Positions 1 through 12,303 are shown, counted from the first letter of the stretch. The stretch: DNA of 64,000 nt from Candidatus Caldilinea saccharophila (GCA_016710365.1 JADJVW010000028.1:1-64000), one strand, 5' to 3'. Notes: generated from the sequence alone by a model not told the origin. Numbers and translations: made by a program.

Positions 1-3000
1 TCCGAGGGATTGAAACTCTTAGAGGAGCGGCAAATGCGCATGACTAAGAAAGTCTGAAAGACGCTCAACCCATCCGAGGGATTGAAACACTGCTGTGGCG
101 CATGGAACAAGTATGGGTGCAAGGTCTGAAAGACGCTCAACCCATCCGAGGGATTGAAACCTTTACATTGTGCGCTGTTGCCAGTTTCGTGGCTAGTCTG
201 AAAGACGCTCAACCCATCCGAGGGATTGAAACTCCTGCGCCAGGCGGCCGCCAGCGCCGCCGCCGAGTCTGAAAGACGCTCAACCCATCCGAGGGATTGA
301 AACCTCGCGACAACAGCGCCAATTCCGCCTCTACAGTCTGAAAGACGCTCAACCCATCCGAGGGATTGAAACATTTGTTGCTGTTGCTGTTGCCATTTCC
401 TATTCCGTCTGAAAGACGCTCAACCCATCCGAGGGATTGAAACTGGCGGCCTGGGCGCGCCGTTTGCCACGCCCGCGGTCTGAAAGACGCTCAACCCATC
501 CGAGGGATTGAAACACCGCGCACAAAGCCTTCGATATCTAGACTAGATTGTCTGAAAGACGCTCAACCCATCCGAGGGATTGAAACTCGAGATTCAGGCG
601 GCGTCGGCCCACCCGTCACCGTCTGAAAGACGCTCAACCCATCCGAGGGATTGAAACCGGCGCGCGTGTAGGCGGTGTTGGCTTGGCGTGTTGTCTGAAA
701 GACGCTCAACCCATCCGAGGGATTGAAACACCAAAGCCCCCCCATCCCCCGCCTACGAAAACGTGGTCTGAAAGACGCTCAACCCATCCGAGGGATTGAA
801 ACTGCGGAATGGGGGACGCCGGCGCCGATTGAGGGCGACGTCTGAAAGACGCTCAACCCATCCGAGGGATTGAAACGATGGAAAGGAACTTTTTGGTTGG
901 CCCCAAATGTCTGAAAGACGCTCAACCCATCCGAGGGATTGAAACATTCATAATGCGCGGGCCGCCCCCGCTGGCGGATGCCGTCTGAAAGACGCTCAAC
1001 CCATCCGAGGGATTGAAACTGGGCGGCTGGACGATGTGTATTATGCGAATCCGGCAGTCTGAAAGACGCTCAACCCATCCGAGGGATTGAAACTATTGAT
1101 TGGTCGATTTAGTGGGCACCCCGGTTATGTCTGAAAGACGCTCAACCCATCCGAGGGATTGAAACAACTCGAAGTCGGTGATGGGCAGCAGTGGGTCTGA
1201 AAGACGCTCAACCCATCCGAGGGATTGAAACTTTTGGATTGGCCTACGACACACCCTGGACGCTAGGTCTGAAAGACGCTCAACCCATCCGAGGGATTGA
1301 AACGGCGTCTTGGTGTCGGGTAGTGGGGATGTGGGTAGGTCTGAAAGACGCTCAACCCATCCGAGGGATTGAAACTCCAACGGATTCCGCCCCAGCGCAA
1401 TCCAATGGACGTCTGAAAGACGCTCAACCCATCCGAGGGATTGAAACTATCGCCGTCAGGCTCCCACTCGATGCGGACCTGAGTCTGAAAGACGCTCAAC
1501 CCATCCGAGGGATTGAAACTTTCTCGTGCTCCATATGCGCAAATCTGACGCTGGGTCTGAAAGACGCTCAACCCATCCGAGGGATTGAAACCTCCAGTCG
1601 CTCATGGCGCCCACCGACAGCATGAAGTCTGAAAGACGCTCAACCCATCCGAGGGATTGAAACCGCGTCGATGCCAGTGCTTTAAGCCGATTTTTTGATG
1701 TCTGAAAGACGCTCAACCCATCCGAGGGATTGAAATCGGGCGCCTTTTTATTTCCGCCTATTCAGCACCAGTCTGAAAGACGCTCAACCCATCCGAGGGA
1801 TTGAAACCATCACGACCTGATCGACGCCGCCCGCCTGCCCGGTCTGAAAGACGCTCAACCCATCCGAGGGATTGAAACTATGATGCCACGCATGACGCAA
1901 GAGCAGAGTGTTGAGGTCTGAAAGACGCTCAACCCATCCGAGGGATTGAAACGATACGCATCTACCCCTTGACAGGATATTTGCGCCCCGTCTGAAAGAC
2001 GCTCAACCCATCCGAGGGATTGAAACAGGCCCGGGAACACTGATTGCTGCTGCCGTGTGTGTGTCTGAAAGACGCTCAACCCATCCGAGGGATTGAAACT
2101 GTGCCTAACGTCGACCTAGTGGCGTGACTCTGCACGTCTGAAAGACGCTCAACCCATCCGAGGGATTGAAACGATTTTTACCTGACCCTCCAGAACAAAT
2201 GCACCGGGTCTGAAAGACGCTCAACCCATCCGAGGGATTGAAACCCAAGGCGCCCGCCGAAATGACCTGGTTGTCTGAGTCTGAAAGACGCTCAACCCAT
2301 CCGAGGGATTGAAACAACGATCTGGCGCGCGTACTGCGCGTGCCGGGAAGTCTGAAAGACGCTCAACCCATCCGAGGGATTGAAACCGTGCCTATGGCGA
2401 TGCCTTCAAGCGACTGACGCCAGTCTGAAAGACGCTCAACCCATCCGAGGGATTGAAACGACAGCGCAGATGTTGGTGTAGGTGATCGGTGGAGTCTGAA
2501 AGACGCTCAACCCATCCGAGGGATTGAAACAGACGCTATGCAAAGGATGGGGTAGCGGGTTGTCAGTCTGAAAGACGCTCAACCCATCCGAGGGATTGAA
2601 ACGATGCGTTCTACCAGGATGAAGCGGGAACGTTCGGTCTGAAAGACGCTCAACCCATCCGAGGGATTGAAACCGCCCAGCAACGCCCCCAGTGCCTTCG
2701 ACGTGTAGGTCTGAAAGACGCTCAACCCATCCGAGGGATTGAAACATCGATTCCGATCTGTTGCCCCAAGACCCTCACAGTCTGAAAGACGCTCAACCCA
2801 TCCGAGGGATTGAAACACCGCCCCTTGCGCCGCTGTCGGCGCAGGTCTGAAAGACGCTCAACCCATCCGAGGGATTGAAACCTGGTCAACGGCCGTCTGC
2901 ATGTCTGCCGCAGTGAGTCTGAAAGACGCTCAACCCATCCGAGGGATTGAAACTCAGTAGCGGCCATGTCTGGCATTGCTGGTTTTCCTCTTGTCTGAAA

Positions 3001-6000
3001 GACGCTCAACCCATCCGAGGGATTGAAACATGTCACACCTCTGGGGGCCGCACCCGCACCGCTTGTCTGAAAGACGCTCAACCCATCCGAGGGATTGAAA
3101 CTTACCAAAGTCGTTGCGGATGGCGTTGGCTCGGCAAGTCTGAAAGACGCTCAACCCATCCGAGGGATTGAAACTGGAACGAATCCACAGCGCTGCCCTG
3201 CGGCGTGCGTGTCTGAAAGACGCTCAACCCATCCGAGGGATTGAAACACAGTTGACACGGTGGATTTGTCCAGGCTGGCGAATCGTCGTCTGAAAGACGC
3301 TCAACCCATCCGAGGGATTGAAACGTGCTCGGCGCCGACAATCCGGAACAGAGCGGCACCGTCTGAAAGACGCTCAACCCATCCGAGGGATTGAAACTAG
3401 TTTGGCGCCGATACAAAAGCTTCAGCATCTCGAGTCTGAAAGACGCTCAACCCATCCGAGGGATTGAAACGCGTCTATCGCTACGCTTTAATTCGATTGC
3501 CAGACGTCTGAAAGACGCTCAACCCATCCGAGGGATTGAAACCATGTCCTTGTCGTTGACATTTTCGGTTGCGCCAGGTCTGAAAGACGCTCAACCCATC
3601 CGAGGGATTGAAACACCAATACTAGCCCGGTCACGGTGACGGCAATCGGGGTCTGAAAGACGCTCAACCCATCCGAGGGATTGAAACGCCATTAACAAAT
3701 GTGTGGCGCAAACGACCAGCGCGTCTGAAAGACGCTCAACCCATCCGAGGGATTGAAACTTGAACGATGTTCCCGCGTCACTGCCACTCGCAAGTCTGAA
3801 AGACGCTCAACCCATCCGAGGGATTGAAACTTTGGCCTTAAATACAATGGTTACGGTCTCAGTAGGTCTGAAAGACGCTCAACCCATCCGAGGGATTGAA
3901 ACTTTGCGATGTTCAATAAGTCATTTGGCGTCAGGTCGTCTGAAAGACGCTCAACCCATCCGAGGGATTGAAACGTGTAGCGCTTCTGCGTGGCGAGGCC
4001 ACCTAAAGGGGTCTGAAAGACGCTCAACCCATCCGAGGGATTGAAACAACAGATCATCGGGCTACAGAATGCGCTCAACAAGTCTGAAAGACGCTCAACC
4101 CATCCGAGGGATTGAAACATCGGCGTAGGCCAGCCGACGCGCCTCGTCTGCTGTCGTCTGAAAGACGCTCAACCCATCCGAGGGATTGAAACACAATTCG
4201 CTATAATGGTACCAGATGGCAACCGTGTCTGAAAGACGCTCAACCCATCCGAGGGATTGAAACCTTCAGCTTGGTTGGCGTCAGGGTGGATTCGCCGGTC
4301 TGAAAGACGCTCAACCCATCCGAGGGATTGAAACTCCTCCTAATTTCCTAGTTTGTCGCCAAAACTCGGTCTGAAAGACGCTCAACCCATCCGAGGGATT
4401 GAAACATCACCGGACGCTGGCAGTCTGGCTGTCACGCTGGGTCTGAAAGACGCTCAACCCATCCGAGGGATTGAAACGGCAGCCTGCTGGCGTCGCGCTT
4501 CGGCTTGATGCTGTCTGAAAGACGCTCAACCCATCCGAGGGATTGAAACAGCCTGACGCGCGGGCAGATGGCGGCCATTTACGAGTCTGAAAGACGCTCA
4601 ACCCATCCGAGGGATTGAAACGACAATCTCCACGCCGGCGCCATCATCGTCGGGCGCGTCTGAAAGACGCTCAACCCATCCGAGGGATTGAAACTCGATC
4701 GTGACGGCGGGGCAGCTGGCGAATATGGCGTCTGAAAGACGCTCAACCCATCCGAGGGATTGAAACTTGTGCAGTTGATGCGGCGCGGGCAGCGGATTAA
4801 CGTCTGAAAGACGCTCAACCCATCCGAGGGATTGAAACTCACCGACTGAATGCCCGGCCAACAACTCATCCGCCGGTCTGAAAGACGCTCAACCCATCCG
4901 AGGGATTGAAACCGCTAGGCAGGGCGGCAACCGCACCTACACATTTGTCTGAAAGACGCTCAACCCATCCGAGGGATTGAAACGCCGGCTTTTTTGCGGT
5001 CGGGCAGTTGACGCAGAGTCTGAAAGACGCTCAACCCATCCGAGGGATTGAAACTGGGACGCCTACCAGGGCGCCAGTAAGTTGCTGGGTCTGAAAGACG
5101 CTCAACCCATCCGAGGGATTGAAACAAAATGCCTCCCCGCCTCATCCACAGGCTGCTCTGTCTGAAAGACGCTCAACCCATCCGAGGGATTGAAACGCGG
5201 CTGCGGTCGGCGTGGTGGCTGGTCTTACCGTCTGAAAGACGCTCAACCCATCCGAGGGATTGAAACGCCGGTATGCGAACGCTCTCATCGCGAGTGGCAG
5301 GGTCTGAAAGACGCTCAACCCATCCGAGGGATTGAAACCGAACAATTCTGCGCCCATCTCGCCGACCCAGTAGTCTGAAAGACGCTCAACCCATCCGAGG
5401 GATTGAAACGGAAAGAATTAGCGGTTTGGTTTATGGATGATGGGTCTGAAAGACGCTCAACCCATCCGAGGGATTGAAACTCAGGTTTGTAATCTTTCAC
5501 AGCGGCAATTAGAATGTCTGAAAGACGCTCAACCCATCCGAGGGATTGAAACCCGTTGGTGTAGGCGATGACCGCAGTTCGCTTAGTTGTCTGAAAGACG
5601 CTCAACCCATCCGAGGGATTGAAACAACGGAAATGAACGGAACTGCGACGAAAGACGACGGTCTGAAAGACGCTCAACCCATCCGAGGGATTGAAACCGC
5701 AGCCTGTTGCTTGCGTGACGGCAGTGGCAGCGGGTCTGAAAGACGCTCAACCCATCCGAGGGATTGAAACTGGATAATGCCCGGTACACCGAGCAATTAC
5801 TTGTAGTCTGAAAGACGCTCAACCCATCCGAGGGATTGAAACACGCACAGCACAGGCCCGAATACGACGACATCAAGTCTGAAAGACGCTCAACCCATCC
5901 GAGGGATTGAAACTGATTATTTGGCTAGGGATGGCCAAATATCTTGGAGTCTGAAAGACGCTCAACCCATCCGAGGGATTGAAACATCACGTCGAGCAGG

Positions 6001-9000
6001 TAACATATCTCAGTTCATCCGGTCTGAAAGACGCTCAACCCATCCGAGGGATTGAAACCCATTTTTACCGGGACATTTTCGGGTACATTCTTGTCTGAAA
6101 GACGCTCAACCCATCCGAGGGATTGAAACCTGACGACGGCGGGGCGGTACTGCCCGCAACGGAGGTCTGAAAGACGCTCAACCCATCCGAGGGATTGAAA
6201 CACGATGTAACCCAGCCCAAGCGAGCAGCCGTGTTGTCTGAAAGACGCTCAACCCATCCGAGGGATTGAAACTACAGATTAGCGGGTACGGGTGGGCGCT
6301 TGAGTCGTCTGAAAGACGCTCAACCCATCCGAGGGATTGAAACACCTTGCAGGACCGGATTGCCCGCATGCCAATTGCAGTCTGAAAGACGCTCAACCCA
6401 TCCGAGGGATTGAAACTTTTGTGAGGGAACGGCCAGCGATACGGCACTTTGTCTGAAAGACGCTCAACCCATCCGAGGGATTGAAACAAATGTGCGCATG
6501 CTTCATGGCGGCACTCGCATCTCCAGTCTGAAAGACGCTCAACCCATCCGAGGGATTGAAACACCGTCCCTTTGACTTCCTGCGTTTAGCCTGGTCACGT
6601 CTGAAAGACGCTCAACCCATCCGAGGGATTGAAACGAGATCGCGCGCATCAACGCCGATATGACCATCCGGTCTGAAAGACGCTCAACCCATCCGAGGGA
6701 TTGAAACTCGCCTCTTTGTTTCCCCATCCGCACAGTGCGGACAGTCTGAAAGACGCTCAACCCATCCGAGGGATTGAAACGCCGTGATATCGACATAGGT
6801 GTCGCCATGCACAAGGTCTGAAAGACGCTCAACCCATCCGAGGGATTGAAACTCCGATCATTTTCTAGCACTCCTTGAACATACGCGTCTGAAAGACGCT
6901 CAACCCATCCGAGGGATTGAAACCTGAGCGTGAAGCGCTCGCTGATGAGGCCAAACATTGTCTGAAAGACGCTCAACCCATCCGAGGGATTGAAACATCG
7001 CTTCGACTGGCTGTCACCATTGCGACGGATTTTCGTCTGAAAGACGCTCAACCCATCCGAGGGATTGAAACTCCTGCGCTTCGGTGCGCTTCTCCAACGC
7101 GCCGATGACAGTCTGAAAGACGCTCAACCCATCCGAGGGATTGAAACCCATCTTGTTCTCCTTTTCCTTCGGGCAGTTTTAGTCTGAAAGACGCTCAACC
7201 CATCCGAGGGATTGAAACTATTCCGGAGTACGCAGACGGCTTGCAGCGCACGGTCTGAAAGACGCTCAACCCATCCGAGGGATTGAAACACCCGCTCACC
7301 AGATGCCAGCAGCGCAAGTGCAGCGCGTCTGAAAGACGCTCAACCCATCCGAGGGATTGAAACCGGGATGCATAGTGACTGTGCAAAGTTAGCGCTCAAG
7401 TCTGAAAGACGCTCAACCCATCCGAGGGATTGAAACCGTGGTCAGCGCTTGCCGGATGGTCAGCGCGTCAAGTCTGAAAGACGCTCAACCCATCCGAGGG
7501 ATTGAAACTGATTTCCTACACCGATATGCCGCAAGTCGCGGAGTCTGAAAGACGCTCAACCCATCCGAGGGATTGAAACCAACAGCGCACGCTGCTTGAC
7601 CAGGTGCAAGGCGGTCTGAAAGACGCTCAACCCATCCGAGGGATTGAAACCGCCATCTGTCCCACCAAGATAAGGGCGTCTTGCCGTCTGAAAGACGCTC
7701 AACCCATCCGAGGGATTGAAACGGGCAAGCTGCCGCCCATGCTCCGCTGCCCGGTCTGGGTCTGAAAGACGCTCAACCCATCCGAGGGATTGAAACCACG
7801 GGTTCATCTGCGCCAGGCGGCGCAGGGTAGGTCTGAAAGACGCTCAACCCATCCGAGGGATTGAAACTTTGGCAGGCGATCCGGGCGCGGTGGAATTTGA
7901 GTCTGAAAGACGCTCAACCCATCCGAGGGATTGAAACTTAAGTGAACCCTGTGGTGACACTTAGAACATAAGTCTGAAAGACGCTCAACCCATCCGAGGG
8001 ATTGAAACATGTCCTTTAGATAGCCGGTAAATTCGGCTAATCTAGTCTGAAAGACGCTCAACCCATCCGAGGGATTGAAACAGCGTGGATGCCTCAACCC
8101 CACAGGCCGCACTGACGGTCTGAAAGACGCTCAACCCATCCGAGGGATTGAAACCTGCAAAGCCTGTGCGGATTCTGATTGCATCACGGTGTCTGAAAGA
8201 CGCTCAACCCATCCGAGGGATTGAAACGCACGGTTGAACTTGCCAAGCTGGGATCGGCCTCGTCTGAAAGACGCTCAACCCATCCGAGGGATTGAAACCG
8301 CCTTCGGGTCCGGGTCGCTCGCCACCGTCGCCAGGTCTGAAAGACGCTCAACCCATCCGAGGGATTGAAACAATCATGACCACCAAGTACGACACTGCAA
8401 CAAACTTGTCTGAAAGACGCTCAACCCATCCGAGGGATTGAAACCCTACTGGGGCGATGCAAACAAGATGGCGCAGGAGGTCTGAAAGACGCTCAACCCA
8501 TCCGAGGGATTGAAACGTCAAAGCCAACTTCCCCGTGCGCCTCGTCGGCCAGGGTCTGAAAGACGCTCAACCCATCCGAGGGATTGAAACTGATTGTCGC
8601 CTTGCTGCCTAACTCGGAAATTGCGTCTGAAAGACGCTCAACCCATCCGAGGGATTGAAACCTGTCCTCGACGGCAACGCGCCGAACGGGGCAGACCGGT
8701 CTGAAAGACGCTCAACCCATCCGAGGGATTGAAACCTGGCAGCAAATCACCGACGTGCGCACGGTCTGAAAGACGCTCAACCCATCCGAGGGATTGAAAC
8801 ATCAAAGGGCGGGTACCGTGGGCGGCGCGTTCGCCGGTCTGAAAGACGCTCAACCCATCCGAGGGATTGAAACTTGACTGGCAACCGCTGACCGGGCAAG
8901 GGTGCAGGTCTGAAAGACGCTCAACCCATCCGAGGGATTGAAACGGTTTTGTCGTTCTTCGTTATATTGTCAAGTCGAGTCTGAAAGACGCTCAACCCAT

Positions 9001-9588
9001 CCGAGGGATTGAAACGGCGGCATTTCGTAAGGCGCGTACGCCTCAACCAAGTCTGAAAGACGCTCAACCCATCCGAGGGATTGAAACACACCCTCGACGA
9101 CCATGATGACCCCCTCATCATGTCTGAAAGACGCTCAACCCATCCGAGGGATTGAAACAATGTCGGAGTGCACGGGCGAATCTTTGCATTATAGTCTGAA
9201 AGACGCTCAACCCATCCGAGGGATTGAAACTCCCATCCAGGACAGAGCGAGCCGGAAGGCCGAAAGTCTGAAAGACGCTCAACCCATCCGAGGGATTGAA
9301 ACGATGAGATGCACGCCAAAAGTTTTATCGCTGATTGTCTGAAAGACGCTCAACCCATCCGAGGGATTGAAACCATATCTCTGCACCGGCAGAAAATAGA
9401 GAAGCTGGTCTGAAAGACGCTCAACCCATCCGAGGGATTGAAACAAGCGAGAGGAAAATTATCTCATCGTACCGCATGGGGTCTGAAAGACGCTCAACCC
9501 ATCCGAGGGATTGAAACTTGGAATCTTCTTAGGGGTCACATTTTAGGTGCAGTCTGAAAGACGCTCAACCCATCCGAGGGATTGAAAA
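1..9588 (+). CRISPR. Giant CRISPR array, 133 full repeats plus one partial
   Basis: A 37-bp repeat starts GTCTGAAAGAC and ends GGGATTGAAAC. I counted 133 full-length copies (first 52-88, last 9552-9588) plus a 16-bp partial copy at 1-16, giving 133 visible spacers, mostly 34-37 bp but ranging from 28 to 40. The last copy ends in A instead of C and the copy at 1700-1736 ends in T; the others look near identical. A degenerate terminal repeat marks the leader-distal end, so the array is probably transcribed on the + strand from a leader left of the window. The final eight bases, ATTGAAAC, match the usual 5' crRNA handle of type I and type III systems. No cas gene lies in the window, so the subtype cannot be fixed; 37-bp repeats ending GGGATTGAAAC are common in I-D, I-B and III loci. 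The reading frames inside the array are artefacts of the repeat. Confidence 0.99.
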
Positions 9589-9780
9589 CACCTTTGATGC
9601 TACTGTGCGTGGCGCTGCCTTGCGTCTGCAAGACGATCAGCGCATCGTTACTCCCTGCGTTGCTGCACCGATAGAGGAGCCCCGAATTTGTCGCGCCCGT
9701 CTACAAAAAGATAAGGGATCAGCGTATCGGTATCCGGCCAAAAGCCGCAGCATTCGGCCCCAAAATTTGGTTTTATCTAC
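9589..9780. other. Array-distal intergenic region
   Basis: About 190 bases between the degenerate last repeat and the LacI promoter. I see no gene, no cas remnant and no further repeat here. Confidence 0.6.
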
Positions 9781-9808
9781 TTGACAATCATACCGTTTTG
9801 ATTACAAT
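9781..9808 (+). promoter_or_regulatory. Sigma-70-like promoter of the LacI-family gene
   Basis: A perfect TTGACA (9781-9786) is followed after 16 bases by TACAAT (9803-9808). It lies about 60 bases upstream of the regulator start and is overlapped by two operator-like palindromes, as expected for an autoregulated promoter. Confidence 0.7.
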
Positions 9809-9828
9809 AGAATCAAACCGGTTTGATT
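9786..9828. promoter_or_regulatory. Two LacI-type operators
   Basis: AATCAAACCGGTTTGATT at 9811-9828 is a perfect 18-bp palindrome with the central CG typical of LacI/GalR operators. AATCATACCGTTTTGATT at 9786-9803 is an imperfect copy. Their centres are 25 bp apart. The first overlaps the -35 to -10 spacer and the second lies just past the -10, so binding would block transcription of the downstream regulator. Confidence 0.75.
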
Positions 9829-9869
9829 CCCCATCGGGCGCGTTTGATGTCTGTTCAATAGGAAAAGCG

Positions 9870-10880
9870 ATGGCACGCGTAACGATTGCCGACGTTGCGG
9901 CAAAGGCTCGGGTCAGCAAAAGCACTGTCTCGCACGCGCTGAGTGGCAAACGCTCGATCTCGGAGGCGACGCGGCGGCGCATCCACCAGGCAATTGCAGA
10001 GTTGGGCTATCGGCCCGATCCGGTGGCGCAAAGTCTGGCCACGCGCACGCGCCATCGCGCCATCGGCTTTGTTTTTCCGCTGCTGGCGCCGGAAGTGTCT
10101 GGGTTGGAGGTGCGCTTTATTGCCAGCGCCGCGCAAGTCATCAACCGCGCCGGTTACGCCTTCACCCTCATGACCCATCTTGACGACAATATCGGCCATT
10201 TGGAGCAATTCGCCGCCAGTGGACTGGCCGAAGGGTTCCTCTTGATGCAGGTGCAGATGCACGATGAGCGGGTCACGTACCTGGATCAGTGTGGCATTCC
10301 CTTTGTGTTGATCGGTCGCTGTGAAGAGAACCGTGGCTTGTATTACGTGGATTGCCATATTGAACTGGGCATCGATCGCTGCGTCGAACAACTCACGCAC
10401 TTCGGCCACCGGCAGATCGCTTTTCTGCACCAGGATAATCTGGCCATGGGTTTCTCGGCGCGCGCCATACGCTCGTTTGCAGACGCGTGCCAACACCGAT
10501 CTTTAGAGAGCGTCTACGAACCCTGCGAGCTAAGCTTTGCATCGGGCGAACAGGCCATGGCGCGACTGCTCGACCGGCGACCCGAAACAACGGCCATCAT
10601 CGTCTGGAACGACAATGCCGCGGCCGGCGCGGTCGAAGCAGCGTTGGCGCGTGGCCGGCGCATTCCGGCTGACCTGTCGCTTATCTGTTTCAACTATTCT
10701 TCGATTTCTCGGCTTGGCTCGCTGCAACCGACTGTCCTTGACATTCGCGCCGAGGATGTCGCTGCCCAGGCTGCGCACATGCTGATCTGTCTGCTCAGTG
10801 GCGAAGTGCTGTCCGAGACGCAGGTGCTGGTCGAGCCGGCTTTTATCGAAGGGCAAAGCATCGCGCCGTGCAGACCATAA
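9870..10880 (+). CDS. LacI-family transcriptional regulator
   Basis: A 336-residue LacI/GalR-type repressor. The N-terminus (about residues 3-25, VTIADVAAKARVSKSTVSHA) is a canonical LacI helix-turn-helix, followed by the hinge (GYRPDPVAQSLATR) and a periplasmic-binding-protein-like sensor domain to the C-terminus. I chose ATG 9870 because it starts the helix-turn-helix directly and has an AGGAAAA ribosome site; the reading frame is open further upstream but would run through the operator. The gene precedes a sugar ABC transporter and a GH31 glycosidase on the same strand, so the likely role is sugar-responsive repression of that locus and of itself. The effector is unknown, though the GH31 neighbour suggests an alpha-linked oligosaccharide. 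I found no second copy of the operator in front of the transporter. Confidence 0.93.
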   Translation: MARVTIADVAAKARVSKSTVSHALSGKRSISEATRRRIHQAIAELGYRPDPVAQSLATRTRHRAIGFVFPLLAPEVSGLEVRFIASAAQVINRAGYAFTLMTHLDDNIGHLEQFAASGLAEGFLLMQVQMHDERVTYLDQCGIPFVLIGRCEENRGLYYVDCHIELGIDRCVEQLTHFGHRQIAFLHQDNLAMGFSARAIRSFADACQHRSLESVYEPCELSFASGEQAMARLLDRRPETTAIIVWNDNAAAGAVEAALARGRRIPADLSLICFNYSSISRLGSLQPTVLDIRAEDVAAQAAHMLICLLSGEVLSETQVLVEPAFIEGQSIAPCRP

Positions 10881-10921
10881 GCGCTGATCTGCCGTGACGT
10901 CTGCCTGGTTGTCAACGCAGA

Positions 10922-10937
10922 CCAATGCTCGCATTGG
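10922..10937. promoter_or_regulatory. Short inverted repeat before the transporter operon
   Basis: CCAATGC and GCATTGG form 7-bp arms around TC, 64 bases before the binding-protein start. It could be an operator or part of a weak terminator of the regulator gene. It does not resemble the LacI operators. Confidence 0.3.
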
Positions 10938-11000
10938 CTTGCGTTTCGCAATAGATCGTTCGGTCCCTTTCCTCACATTTTTTGCAAAGGAGCATTCCTG

Positions 11001-12287
11001 ATGAACAAACTGCGTTTGACTTTCCTGGTGGGCTGCATTCTGATCCTTGCGCTGCTGCTCACGGCCTGCGCCGGCGTAGCCGCGCCGGGCGCACAACCGG
11101 CAGCAGCCGCCAACGAGATCACGGTATGGAGCCGTTACGACCTGGAAGATCCGGCTGATGCCAACGGCGCCGTCTTGAAGCAGTTCATTGCCGATCTCGA
11201 GGCAAACGAAGGGGTCAAGGTCAACTATGAACAGGTTGCCTGGGATCAGTTGTCCACCAAGTTGGCCCTGGCGGTGCAGTCGGGCGGCGATGTGCCCGAC
11301 GTGGTGGAATCGGGCAGCCAGCACATCCAGGCGCTGCTCGACGCCGGCGCGTTGACCCCGCTGGACGACCTGCTCAAGGATGAGAGTTGGGCGGCCGACC
11401 TGTCCGATGGCGACAAGAAAGCTTGCGTCATCGATGATGTGCGCTACTGCGTGGCCAGCAATGTGCGGGGCGGCATGACCTACTACAAAGCGTCGGAATT
11501 CCCTGATGGCTTCCCGCAAAGCCCAGAGGCGATGCAAGCCGTCTGTGAGACGCTCAAGACAAATGATCTGTACACCAACAGCTTCTTTGCCGGTCGCAGC
11601 TATGGCGCTATCGAGATCGCCTGGTGGCCGCTGATCAAGTCCAATGGCGGCAGCATCTTCGACGCCGAAGGCAAGCCGGCCTGGGCCAGCGAGGAAGTCG
11701 CCGCGGTGGCAAAGTGGGGCCAGGCCATGTTCCAGAATGGTTGCTTCCCGGAGATCGCGGTGACGGGTGACTTCTCCGATCCGGAGATCGTGTGGACGGA
11801 CGGCAAATCGGCCGCATTTGGCGGCGGCAGTTGGTCCGCTATCTTCGTCGGCGGCCTGATGGACAGCGTCAATGCCGGCGATGTCGCCATGACGGGCGGC
11901 CTCCCCTTCAACGGCGATCCCCATGTCTTTATGGTGAGCGAGGGATGGATTGTGCCGACCGGCGCCAAGAATTCCACCGGCGCGGTGAGCTTCCTGCGTG
12001 CGTTTATGCAGCCGGAGTTCCTGGCGACGTGGTCAGAGGCGCAGTATGGCATTCCGACCACCAACGCGGCCTATGCGCAGGGCAAGTTCGAGGGAACCCC
12101 GTTCTACCAGAATGTCGACGAAATCCTGGCTACGCAGGGCGCCTATATGCAGGCCAGCCCCTATTACGTCGAGAGTCTGGATATTCTGGCCACCACCTGG
12201 CAGGAGTTGCTGCTCAATCCCGATCGGGAGCCACTGCCCGCGCTGCAACAGGCGGCGGATGAAGTGCTTGGCCGCTACTGGCAGTAA
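11001..12287 (+). CDS. ABC transporter sugar-binding lipoprotein
   Basis: Extracellular solute-binding protein of the maltose/carbohydrate (CUT1) type, 428 residues. A hydrophobic signal peptide ends in the lipobox LLTAC with Cys23 as the lipidation site, so the mature protein would be tethered outside the membrane. The body begins EITVWSRYD, a usual opening of family 1 solute-binding proteins. An AAAGGAG ribosome site at 10986-10992 supports the start at 11001. Two CUT1 permease genes follow; no ATPase subunit is encoded in the operon, so a shared MsiK/MalK-type ATPase elsewhere would have to energise it, which is common for CUT1 systems. The substrate is probably an oligosaccharide that is then cut by the GH31 enzyme downstream. 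Confidence 0.93.
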   Translation: MNKLRLTFLVGCILILALLLTACAGVAAPGAQPAAAANEITVWSRYDLEDPADANGAVLKQFIADLEANEGVKVNYEQVAWDQLSTKLALAVQSGGDVPDVVESGSQHIQALLDAGALTPLDDLLKDESWAADLSDGDKKACVIDDVRYCVASNVRGGMTYYKASEFPDGFPQSPEAMQAVCETLKTNDLYTNSFFAGRSYGAIEIAWWPLIKSNGGSIFDAEGKPAWASEEVAAVAKWGQAMFQNGCFPEIAVTGDFSDPEIVWTDGKSAAFGGGSWSAIFVGGLMDSVNAGDVAMTGGLPFNGDPHVFMVSEGWIVPTGAKNSTGAVSFLRAFMQPEFLATWSEAQYGIPTTNAAYAQGKFEGTPFYQNVDEILATQGAYMQASPYYVESLDILATTWQELLLNPDREPLPALQQAADEVLGRYWQ

Positions 12288-12303
12288 ATCTGAACAAGCA
12301 TCC

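Noticed and set aside
4185..4226. TATAAT-containing spacer as an internal promoter
   Set aside because: A lone -10-like hexamer without a -35; expected by chance among 133 spacers.
563..9342. Dozens of 60-170 codon frames with repeated LKDAQPIRGIET or FQSLGWVERLSD
   Set aside because: They are translations of the CRISPR repeat in six frames; no ribosome sites and no protein-like composition.
10530..11924. 464-codon - strand frame across the LacI and binding-protein genes
   Set aside because: Spans two well-supported + strand genes and has no recognisable domain.
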